A model generated the notes under the pieces. The model had not been told where the DNA came from. It did not search any database and saw nothing but the letters and a program-made list of their open reading frames with translations. The position numbers and the translations under genes are program-made. DNA of 18,268 nucleotides. Source: JBJXGC01 sp046154545 (GTDB lineage: Bacteria > Chloroflexota > Dehalococcoidia > Tepidiformales > Tepidiformaceae). Below, piece by piece: positions 7,760-14,037 of this stretch; positions within the stretch are counted from its first letter, which is position 1; each line of letters starts with the position of its first letter. The stretch lies in the NCBI GenBank assembly GCA_046154545.1, contig JBJXGC010000132.1, positions 1 to 18,268 on the forward strand, in the 5' to 3' direction.

Positions 7760-8709
7760 TGTTGCACCTCTTCGAAGATGTTGGTCTGGAGGCGTGACGA
7801 GCCGGGGTCGAGCCAGATGACCCGTTCCGCCCCGGCGGCCAAGAGCCTCTCGGCCCAGGCCTGCTTGCGGGCGAAACAGTCGCGGCTCTCGATGCAGTCG
7901 TAGAAGAGCGCTTTGACGATCGTCCCCGCTGGCAGGTGAAGGTCGCCCTCCTGCTGTTTGCCCCAGGGGATCCAGTCAGACGACACCAGGAGCAGTTTTT
8001 TCGGGGCCTTCGAGGCGCCCAGGACCTCGGCCGCCCGGAGGAGCGCACCGTTGATGTCCGTGCCCGCGCTATCGAGCGTCAGCGGGAGGTCACGGAGCTG
8101 GCCCGCGACAGCCTCGAGCTGGGCGGCGCGGGCTGCCAGCCCGGCCTCCCACGCCGTCGATGCGGCGGCGTACTCGCCTTCGGCCTTCGCCTCGTCGGCG
8201 GTAGCAGCGGCGAGACCCGTGTTGTATTCCGACGTCAGCTTCGCTTCGCACTGCTGCCTCCCAAAGGGGTTGCGTTGGCAGGTGGTCAGGTCCGGAGCCT
8301 GTGGCCGGCGGGCGGTCGTCCGTCTCTCGGGCTTCGGCGCGAGGCCCTCGATGTGGACGGCCAGCTTCGTGTTCGCCGGGTCGAAGGAGTTGCGGGTGAT
8401 CGTGCCGACGACCAGCTGGACACCGCCATGGCCGGGACGGGGGAGTAGGGGAAGCTGGTCGGCAATGAGGCGTTTGGCCTCCTCTTGGTAGCGAATGGCG
8501 CTGGAGGTGACGTCGTGGAGGGAGACCACGACGAGTTCGTCGGCGGGGATGACGACCGGTGCCGTCGCTGTGGCCACCGGCGTGGGCGTCGGTTGGATCA
8601 GCGCGGAGGACTTCTGCGCGTCCGCGCAGGCCGTCGTGCCCAGCACGAGGACGGGAGCGAAGGTAGTGATGACCCCGAGGGCCAGGTGAGATAGAGAGAG
8701 CGAACTCAA
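7756..8709 (-). CDS. Exported protein with a vWA-like (MIDAS-type) fold (317 aa)
   Basis: I accept the TTG at 8707-8709 because TTGGAG lies seven bases upstream and the first residues form a signal sequence (LSHLALGVITTFAPVLVLGTTACADA). A Cys in TTACAD suggests a lipoprotein, although the lipobox is imperfect and signal peptidase I cleavage after ACA is also possible. A Thr/Pro linker follows. The core begins VVVSLHDVTSSAIRYQEEAKRLI, where DVTSS fits the DxT/SxS metal site of vWA domains; GTDINGALLRAAEVL offers the distal Thr/Asp, and KKLLLVSSDW the late strand. A coiled-coil-like insertion (TADEAKAEGEYAAASTAWEAGLAARAAQLEAVAGQL) and cysteine pairs separate them. The domain would act outside the membrane, perhaps as an adhesion or assembly factor for the complex encoded downstream. 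Fold assignment is by motif only. Confidence 0.7.
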   Translation of the reverse strand: MSSLSLSHLALGVITTFAPVLVLGTTACADAQKSSALIQPTPTPVATATAPVVIPADELVVVSLHDVTSSAIRYQEEAKRLIADQLPLLPRPGHGGVQLVVGTITRNSFDPANTKLAVHIEGLAPKPERRTTARRPQAPDLTTCQRNPFGRQQCEAKLTSEYNTGLAAATADEAKAEGEYAAASTAWEAGLAARAAQLEAVAGQLRDLPLTLDSAGTDINGALLRAAEVLGASKAPKKLLLVSSDWIPWGKQQEGDLHLPAGTIVKALFYDCIESRDCFARKQAWAERLLAAGAERVIWLDPGSSRLQTNIFEEVQQ

Positions 8710-8731
8710 ACGGATACTCCAAGAGGGAACG

Positions 8732-8757
8732 GGGGAGAGGCCACGTGACCTCTCCCC
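8732..8757 (-). terminator. 9-bp hairpin between zinc-ribbon and vWA-like genes
   Basis: Arms GGGGAGAGG (8732-8740) and CCTCTCCCC (8749-8757) pair perfectly around an 8-base loop containing CACGTG. It sits 12 bases after the zinc-ribbon stop and ahead of the SD of the next gene. No T-run follows. It may be an attenuator or processing site letting only part of transcription into the long operon. Confidence 0.4.
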
Positions 8758-8769
8758 GGGCGGTGAGGA

Positions 8770-8946
8770 CTACGCGGCGGGGTCGAAATCGAACCGTCGC
8801 GCGGAAAACGGGTAACAGCTGCTGCAGAGATAGCGGCGCGCGCCGAGGGAGGTCAGGACGCAGGTGTGCCGGTGGAAACGCAACAGGATCGTTCGTCCAC
8901 ACGCGCAACATGGGCGCCGTTTTGAGAGTGGGACTGGGGGTGGCAT
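8770..8946 (-). CDS. Zinc-ribbon mini-protein (58 aa)
   Basis: An ATG at 8944-8946 with an almost perfect SD (AAAGGAGT, seven bases away) starts a 58-residue protein ending in TAG. It carries two CxxC knuckles: CCAC in RRPCCACGRT and CSSC in RYLCSSCYPF, about 27 residues apart, the layout of a treble-clef or zinc-ribbon finger. The rest is basic (KRR, RFHRH, RRFDF), suggesting nucleic-acid or protein binding. It is the first gene of the minus-strand run into the vWA/membrane/ATPase genes and is separated from them by a hairpin at 8732-8757. A second hairpin touches its SD. No named family is recognised; a small regulator is the natural guess. Confidence 0.65.
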   Translation of the reverse strand: MPPPVPLSKRRPCCACGRTILLRFHRHTCVLTSLGARRYLCSSCYPFSARRFDFDPAA

Positions 8947-8960
8947 GGATGGACTCCTTT

Positions 8961-8975
8961 CGGCGGAAGCCGCCG
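8961..8975 (-). promoter_or_regulatory. Hairpin directly abutting the SD of the zinc-ribbon gene
   Basis: CGGCGG and CCGCCG arms surround a 3-base loop; the stem ends exactly where the minus-strand SD AAAGGAGT (complement of 8953-8960) begins. Such placement can modulate ribosome access or protect the 5' end of the message. Confidence 0.35.
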
Positions 8976-9149
8976 GGCTGAGTTGAGGCGACCCTGGACA
9001 AGCAGTTGCACGGGGGCGCGTAGACCGCGTCCCGAGCGGATCGAAGCAAGAGCGCAGGGAGTTCTCAGGGGTCGAAAGGGACGGGGCGACGAGAAACAGA
9101 TGATGAGGGCGCGGACCCTCTGGTTGTCGCACCTCCTGTTCGAAGGAAG

Positions 9150-10895
9150 ATGAGACAAGAATGGGGTCGAGATCTCAGCTTGATGTCAGGGGCCGCACCA
9201 AATTCTCAGCGCATCGCTTGCGCCGAGCGCGACAAGCGGGCAGAACTAAGGGCGATGGCGCAGCATCAGTTCGGCGACTACACCCTGGATGACACCCTAC
9301 GACAGCTCTATCACCAAAACGAAGAGGTCGAGCTGCCACCACTCGAAATGGACGCCCTCGTGCTCCTCGTGCGAGCGCCCGGCGCGCTTGTCACCTACCA
9401 AGAGCTGACCGGCATTGAACGCCTGAACAGTGCCCAGAGGGGTGCGGTCCAGACGCGGATGAGCTCGCTCCGACGGGCGATCGGCGACACAGGGAGACGG
9501 GGACTGATCCGCAGCGAACCGCTTCTTGGCTATCGATTCCGCGGGAGGACCGAAGTCCATGACCTAGCACGATCGCAGTCGCCTCGGCACGGTTCGTCGA
9601 GGCCTCGAAGCCTGCATATGGACCCGGCCGAGATGGCGGAAGCGCTCGACGCTCGCGCGGATGAGCTGTCGCCGTACACGCCACCGCGCCTGAGGACTGG
9701 GAGTATCGCGCGGTTAGAGGCAAGGTACGCGAGCGGGCCGCTGGCCGACACGATCGCCGCGCTGCGCGGAAAGATGCTGCAGCGCTGGGATGGGGAGACA
9801 CCGGTTACCTACCCGGTCGTCGTCTTCCCGGCCGTCCCGGGCCAGACCCTGGCCTCAGTCCTTCCGGCCAATAACGTCGACAGCCACCGGCAGAGCGCCG
9901 CCCGCGCCGAACGATTGGCCATTCGCGACCCTTTCCCCCGGCTGCGCCGCTGGATGGCCGCGAACCCCGGCAAGAGTTATGCGGAGGCGCTCAAGGCGAC
10001 CACGAGCGGCTGGAACCTCTGCATGACGTCACTCAAGCGGGATGGGGACGGCCACCTGGTAATTGGGGCCCGCCTGGCCGAGTACGGGCTCATCCTCGAC
10101 AGCTGTGACGCCCTCATCGACGAGACGTTCCTCGGAGACACTGACGCTGCCTGGCCCCTGCGCGACGCGCTCGAAGCGCACGAGAACCCGTTCGATTCTG
10201 GTCTCCATCGCGCTGCCGGCATCGGGATTGCGGCCGTGGTCACGGTCGTCGAACGGGAACCGAACGGCTCCCACGTGCTCAGCGCCCTCGTCGGGCGCCG
10301 GTCGAAGGAGGTGGGCACCTACCAGGATACCTGGCACGTCGCCCCCGCCGGCATGTTCAACTACCGCTTCGGCTCCCGGCGACCCCACCGCGACCCGCTC
10401 GTCCGGCACGGTGCATACGACTCCGGCGATACTCTCCGTTCGGTCCTCACAGAGTACGCGGAGGAGACCCGCAATATTGCGAAGCTCGAAGACAACACGA
10501 ACCGTGAATATCTGGAAGGACTCGAGGTCGTCCGGGATCTGGTCGACGTCGCCCAGATTGAGTTCACGGGGATAGCGCTCGACCTCGCCAACCTTCGGCC
10601 CGAAATCTGTGTGTTGATCTACGTAAAGGACCCGGCCTGGCATGGCAAGCAGGAGTTCGCGCTCAACTATGAGTACGACTTCGAGCCCTCGCCCGTGGGC
10701 CATGCCCGGGAACCGGGAGAGAAGCGCAAGCTGACCGCCGTCCCAGTCGCCCGCGACGGCAGGCCCCTGGACGACGCCCTCGACATCCTCACCCCGGAGC
10801 AAACGGTCGCCGCCGGTGCCGCGGCCTTCTGGTTGGGTGCGGACCGGGCACGCCAGCTCTTCAACGACGACCTGGCCAAGCGGGGTCAGGTCTGA
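9150..10895 (+). CDS. OmpR-type winged-helix regulator with large C-terminal, possibly Nudix-like, domain (581 aa)
   Basis: Residues about 40-133 form an OmpR/PhoB-type (Trans_reg_C) winged helix: FGDYTLDDTLRQLYHQNEEVELPPLEMDALVLLVRAPG, then AQRGAVQTRMSSLRRAIGD as recognition helix and a wing ending LGYRFRG. No receiver domain precedes it. A 100-residue linker follows. The C-terminal part has WHVAPAGMFNYRFGS and then VLTEYAEETRNI, which resembles a Nudix box (REUxEExGU) with the first Arg and last Gly lost, plus ICVLIYVKDP as a closing strand. I infer a one-component regulator sensing a nucleotide-like ligand through a degenerate Nudix fold. The ATG at 9150 has an SD-like AAGGAAG that is too close; ATG 9255 (546 aa), five residues before the winged helix, is an equal candidate. 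It converges with a metallopeptidase gene 13 bases away. Confidence 0.72.
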   Translation: MRQEWGRDLSLMSGAAPNSQRIACAERDKRAELRAMAQHQFGDYTLDDTLRQLYHQNEEVELPPLEMDALVLLVRAPGALVTYQELTGIERLNSAQRGAVQTRMSSLRRAIGDTGRRGLIRSEPLLGYRFRGRTEVHDLARSQSPRHGSSRPRSLHMDPAEMAEALDARADELSPYTPPRLRTGSIARLEARYASGPLADTIAALRGKMLQRWDGETPVTYPVVVFPAVPGQTLASVLPANNVDSHRQSAARAERLAIRDPFPRLRRWMAANPGKSYAEALKATTSGWNLCMTSLKRDGDGHLVIGARLAEYGLILDSCDALIDETFLGDTDAAWPLRDALEAHENPFDSGLHRAAGIGIAAVVTVVEREPNGSHVLSALVGRRSKEVGTYQDTWHVAPAGMFNYRFGSRRPHRDPLVRHGAYDSGDTLRSVLTEYAEETRNIAKLEDNTNREYLEGLEVVRDLVDVAQIEFTGIALDLANLRPEICVLIYVKDPAWHGKQEFALNYEYDFEPSPVGHAREPGEKRKLTAVPVARDGRPLDDALDILTPEQTVAAGAAAFWLGADRARQLFNDDLAKRGQV

Positions 10896-10901
10896 AGGGA
10901 C

Positions 10902-10917
10902 GAGGAGTTCACTCCTC
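10902..10917. terminator. Short dyad between convergent genes
   Basis: GAGGAGT and ACTCCTC pair perfectly around two bases. The dyad overlaps the stop codon of the minus-strand metallopeptidase and lies seven bases after the plus-strand regulator stop. It is short and lacks T-runs, so a bidirectional terminator is only possible. Confidence 0.25.
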
Positions 10918-11703
10918 CCAGAAGTGCCCGGCCCTCCGCTCAGGCTGATGGGCGAGGCCCCAGAAGAACCATTCCGCGACGCCCAGCCGTCCGGCCCAGT
11001 CACGACTGACGGCGATGCAGCCGCTCAGGTCTGCTGGCCGCTGTTCCGCCAACGCACCGAGTAGCTCTTCACCCATACGTTCATAGAGCGTCCCCCGGTA
11101 GGGGCGGACCATCCAGGGCTCCTGGAGGAAGCGCGCACACGACTTGAGTAGGGCGTAGTTCATCGAATGGGAGGCGACGGCGACCACCCGGGGCGTGAGG
11201 AGAAGGACACGGGCATCCAGCCCCGCATGAGCCTCCTTGGCAAGGAGGGCGAGCGACTCACGTTGGCTCGACCGCAAGCCGGGACGGTGTTCGAAGATCG
11301 TCCGTTCGATGAGGATGTCCTGGGGATAGTTCCCAAGCTGCGAGGTCACACCGTCACTCCAGAGGTCGAACAGTCCGTTCGACTCCTTTCCGTCGCCGAC
11401 CAGCCGGCGGGTCAGAGGAGAGAGTCCCTGATCGATGACCGTACGCGAGACGCGCCGCTCCGTTGCTCCGACATGGGGGAGCAGGCGTTCGGGCGGGCGG
11501 GCGGCGGCGAAAAGCTGGACGTGTCCCAGTTCATGGGGGACGAGATGGTTGAGATAGGCCTCGAAACCGGGCTGGTAGAGGATCAGGTGGCGGGATTGGT
11601 CGGGATCCGAGGCAGAGTAGGTGGCGTGGGCCCTGCCTTCGAGACCACGTTCGGCCCGAAGGACTACCGGTTTACCGGTCGTCCGTTCGACGTCCTGGAT
11701 CAT
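10909..11703 (-). CDS. HExxH zinc metallopeptidase-like protein (264 aa or longer)
   Basis: The motif VPHELGHVQLF at residues 55-65 supplies the two His ligands and catalytic Glu of a zincin. A candidate third ligand is the Glu in YPQDILIERTIFE, roughly 75 residues later, as in gluzincins with distant glutamates. The remainder is helical, with an aromatic C-terminal stretch (WFFWGLAHQ). No signal peptide or membrane span is present, so a cytoplasmic protease is likely; this recalls ImmA/IrrE-type regulators cleaving repressors, but the sequence does not place it in that family. The ATG at 11701-11703 has no SD. Coding-like sequence continues 30 codons upstream to 11791 without a normal start, see the finding on a possible single-base shift. 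A TATGATATACT element lies about 100 bases upstream. Confidence 0.72.
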   Translation of the reverse strand: MIQDVERTTGKPVVLRAERGLEGRAHATYSASDPDQSRHLILYQPGFEAYLNHLVPHELGHVQLFAAARPPERLLPHVGATERRVSRTVIDQGLSPLTRRLVGDGKESNGLFDLWSDGVTSQLGNYPQDILIERTIFEHRPGLRSSQRESLALLAKEAHAGLDARVLLLTPRVVAVASHSMNYALLKSCARFLQEPWMVRPYRGTLYERMGEELLGALAEQRPADLSGCIAVSRDWAGRLGVAEWFFWGLAHQPERRAGHFWEE

Positions 11704-11804
11704 CGCCTGTGTTGGTGGGAGGAGCCGCAGCTGCGGCTCGCGTCCGTCTTCTCGCTCTATATTCGCGGTGAGGGGTGCAAGTCTGGCGCCCCATCACGAC
11801 AACA

Positions 11805-11815
11805 AGTATATCATA
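11805..11815 (-). promoter_or_regulatory. TATGATATACT element upstream of the metallopeptidase gene (copy 1)
   Basis: The 11-mer holds two overlapping -10-like hexamers (TATGAT and TATACT) and recurs exactly at 16225-16235 ahead of the HerA-like ATPase gene. No good -35 box is visible at 16-18 bases, so it may be an extended -10, an alternative sigma site or an operator. Confidence 0.45.
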
Positions 11816-11821
11816 CGTTAA

Positions 11822-12637
11822 CTAATCACCTCCGGAACGGAGGGCTCTGAGTACCTCTGCCGTGCCCAGGGCGTGCGGCTCGCTGGCGGTGAGGAGCCCG
11901 ATGTTCGGCGGAAGCCGCGGGGCTGACGCACGGCCGACCCAGGCGAATTCCACCACCGCATCCGGAAGCAGCTCACGGGCGGTCGCGGCCATCGCCACGT
12001 CGCCCGTGGAGTCGCCGAAGACGACCACGCGCTCCGGCTGACGACCGGCATCCTCGAGCGCGAAGCGCGCGCCTACAGCTTTGCTGAGTTTCGGGGCGAG
12101 GACATCGAGGGCGTAGGTGCTCATCGCTGCGCGGCAGCCGTACGCCGATGCCAGGCGGTGGCATTCTGGAAAGAGGCGCTCGAGGGCGTCGCGGGCGCGG
12201 GCGGCGTGACCGGCGATGTCCGGCCGATGGAGGGACTCGAACGTCGCCGTCGCTTCCTTGGTGGCGTCCCACTCGACCAGGTCTGCGACGCCGAGTTCGT
12301 CAATCAGCAGGACCAGGGCCTCGCGGAGGGCTTGGGCGACAGCATGTTCTTGCGAGAGTTCCCAGGCGCCCCCAGTCATTCGTCCGCGACGGAGGGCGCC
12401 CATCTCGGCGGCGAAGCAAATTGCGTCAGGCGCTTGGCTAGACCAATAGTCGGCGATGACGGATTCGAGGTTCGCCTCAAGCCACGTGCGCGAGCGCCCG
12501 GTAATGAAGGCCAAGCTAGCACCCTGAGTCGAGAACGCGAGCAGCTGCTCAACGACTGTTGCATCGACGCGAGCGTGCTCATCGGTTACGACGCCATCGA
12601 CGTCGATGAGCAGAGAAAGGCTGCGAAGGTCGTCCAC
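11822..12637 (-). CDS. HAD-superfamily phosphatase, Cof/sucrose-phosphatase-like (271 aa)
   Basis: All four HAD motifs are visible: motif I LLIDVDGVVTDE (nucleophile and acid/base aspartates), motif II FITGRS, motif III Lys in LSKAVGARFAL, and motif IV VVFGDSTGDVAM. CFAAEMGALRR resembles the AENGA segment of the Cof and sucrose-phosphate phosphatase groups, and about 100 residues between motifs II and III provide a C2-type cap. The substrate would be a small phosphorylated metabolite, often a sugar phosphate. I prefer the GTG at 12635-12637, which puts motif I near the N-terminus; a TTG at 12665-12667 would add ten residues that overlap an RHS-like remnant in another frame. Neither has an SD. 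The gene looks like metabolic cargo and shows no link to the transfer genes. Confidence 0.8.
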   Translation of the reverse strand: MDDLRSLSLLIDVDGVVTDEHARVDATVVEQLLAFSTQGASLAFITGRSRTWLEANLESVIADYWSSQAPDAICFAAEMGALRRGRMTGGAWELSQEHAVAQALREALVLLIDELGVADLVEWDATKEATATFESLHRPDIAGHAARARDALERLFPECHRLASAYGCRAAMSTYALDVLAPKLSKAVGARFALEDAGRQPERVVVFGDSTGDVAMAATARELLPDAVVEFAWVGRASAPRLPPNIGLLTASEPHALGTAEVLRALRSGGD

Positions 12638-12659
12638 GCGATGATGATAGAAGGTTCCG

Positions 12660-12748
12660 ATGATCAAGGTCGGGGAGGAGCCCGCCGCCGTAGACGTGCT
12701 GGTTGCCGTCGTCGAGGACCACGGGCCCCGCGTTCACGTCCATGAAGC
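12660..12748 (-). pseudogene. Short RHS/YD-repeat remnant
   Basis: One minus-strand frame reads DVNAGPVVLDDGNQHVYGGG followed by LLPDLD, close to the RHS-repeat pattern of a DVNAGLP-VVLDDG-YVYG-GL type. The flanking sequence does not continue the repeat and the upstream frame is interrupted near 12770, so this is at most a scrap of a once larger gene beside the HAD gene. Confidence 0.4.
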
Positions 12749-12845
12749 CGGTGGTCACGGCGGCTACGAACGCCGCGGAGAACACTCGGGTCCGAGGGCG
12801 ACAGCTGCCAATCCGTAGTCGAAGAGGGAGCCCGGCGTCCACAGC

Positions 12846-12873
12846 TTGCCATCAGGTTGAGGCCCGTTAGAAT
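12846..12873 (+). promoter_or_regulatory. Candidate sigma-70 promoter of the 12912 gene
   Basis: TTGCCA (12846-12851) and TAGAAT (12868-12873) are spaced by 16 bases. Transcription would begin near 12880, about 30 bases before the ATG at 12912. Confidence 0.5.
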
Positions 12874-12911
12874 CCGTGGTCATCACTCCCAATTAGGACA
12901 TAAAGCGAACC

Positions 12912-13247
12912 ATGAGCGAACTCGACCCGAACACGTACGACAAAGAAGCGGAACGACTCTGGAAGATCGTGCCGACCGCTCCTCCGAGCCATGCCCGTTT
13001 CCGGGCCGAGCAGGAGGTCTGGGGCCGAGCCTATCAGGCGGCCGCCCAGGGCGACGCGTTGCGGTCCCAACAAGCGGCAGCAAAGGGTGATCAGCACACC
13101 GCGGCGAGCTACATGGAGGCCGCGCATGACCGCGCCATCCAGGCCGCTGGCTGGTTCGGACAATCCGGAGACCGATTCAAGGCTCAGGCGATGAAGGACG
13201 CCGCGGCGCAGTACGAGGCTCAGCGAAAGCAGCAGCGGATGCGGTAA
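12912..13247 (+). CDS. Small alpha-helical hypothetical protein (111 aa)
   Basis: The ATG at 12912 follows the promoter candidate at 12846-12873. The SD is poor: AGGA lies 14 bases upstream. The protein is almost entirely predicted helix, rich in Ala, Gln, Lys and Glu: EAERLWKIV, HARFRAEQEVWGRAYQAAAQGD, HTAASYMEAAHDRAIQAAGWFGQ, and a basic tail YEAQRKQQRMR. The pattern resembles a short helical bundle or repeat protein; there is no catalytic motif and no membrane segment. It is one of only three clear plus-strand genes and converges on the replication-relaxation gene, whose stop lies ten bases away. Function is not recognised. Confidence 0.68.
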   Translation: MSELDPNTYDKEAERLWKIVPTAPPSHARFRAEQEVWGRAYQAAAQGDALRSQQAAAKGDQHTAASYMEAAHDRAIQAAGWFGQSGDRFKAQAMKDAAAQYEAQRKQQRMR

Positions 13248-13257
13248 CATCGCGAAC

Positions 13258-14037
13258 TCATGAAGCGAGAAGGCTCTCGAGTTGCTGCACGTCGTTGCGC
13301 CACCAGCGCTGAGTCAGCGGTTCGGCGAGGACCTCGGTGTCCACCCCGACGAACACCGTCGTCGCGGTCCTGAGCGCCCGCAAAACTGCCGCCAACCGCG
13401 CCGCTCGTGCCCGCGGAGCGACGAAGGCGACGCGCGGTCGAAGCCTTAGTCCCGGGACAAGTTCGCGGTGCCGTCCCGAGCGGAACCAGCCGGCATAGCG
13501 GTGGACCTTCGCGGTGAGGAGTGCGAATCCCTCCGTGCCGGCGTCGATCTCGAAGAGGATCGCACCTTCTCTCCCGTCGAGGCGCCAATGGGCGAGACCG
13601 TCAGGCCGCGGCGCCTGGACACCGTGGAGCAACGAGCGGAGGTCCCCTTCGCCAAGCCATTCGACGAGTTCGCCGCCGGCGTCACAGAGCGCAAGATCGA
13701 GGTTCACCCGCAGCTCGGCGACGGCGATATCGTGCCAGAGTGGCCCTGGATGACCGCGGCGACGTGACGGCGCCCCGATGATTCGCGATCCACGGGCGCT
13801 CAGTCCGTAGGCGTAGGGTCCCGAACCCCGTCCCCGGTCCAGTCTGACGACATCGAGATAGCCGAGGCTGACGAGCCGTCCCAGACGTCCGTGGACGGTT
13901 TGAGGCGTGGCCAGGCGGTCCGCCCGATCACGAAAGAAGAGCCTCCTCACCTGGCTGGCAAGAAGGCGACGGTGGGTGCGTAGGGCCGCGAAGATCGCAA
14001 AATCACGCGGCGTCGGCGAATGGGTCTTGACTGACAT
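13258..14037 (-). CDS. Replication-relaxation family protein, copy 2 (259 aa)
   Basis: The N-terminal winged helix spans about residues 8-85: PTPRDFAIFAALRTHRRLLASQVRRLFF, then TPQTVHGRLGRLVSLGYLDVVRL and a wing with PYAYGLSARGSRII. The second half repeats the PF13814 layout: LWHDIAVAELRVNLDLAL, RPDGLAHWRL and AILFEIDAGTEGFALLTAKVHRYAGWF, with an acidic FEID strand followed by a Lys helix as in copy 1. It starts inside the end of the HerA-like ATPase gene (35-base overlap at the ATG 14035-14037; a GTG at 14061 is an alternative), so the two are probably coupled. Family knowledge links these proteins to plasmid DNA relaxation or mobilisation. The two copies in this window are clearly divergent, so recent duplication is unlikely. 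Confidence 0.78.
   Translation of the reverse strand: MSVKTHSPTPRDFAIFAALRTHRRLLASQVRRLFFRDRADRLATPQTVHGRLGRLVSLGYLDVVRLDRGRGSGPYAYGLSARGSRIIGAPSRRRGHPGPLWHDIAVAELRVNLDLALCDAGGELVEWLGEGDLRSLLHGVQAPRPDGLAHWRLDGREGAILFEIDAGTEGFALLTAKVHRYAGWFRSGRHRELVPGLRLRPRVAFVAPRARAARLAAVLRALRTATTVFVGVDTEVLAEPLTQRWWRNDVQQLESLLAS

Noticed and set aside
8961..11926. A 21-base sequence starting CGGCGGAAGCCGC at 8961 and 11906 (one mismatch)
   Set aside because: The second copy lies inside the HAD coding sequence, flanks do not match, and GC-rich composition makes such similarity plausible by chance.
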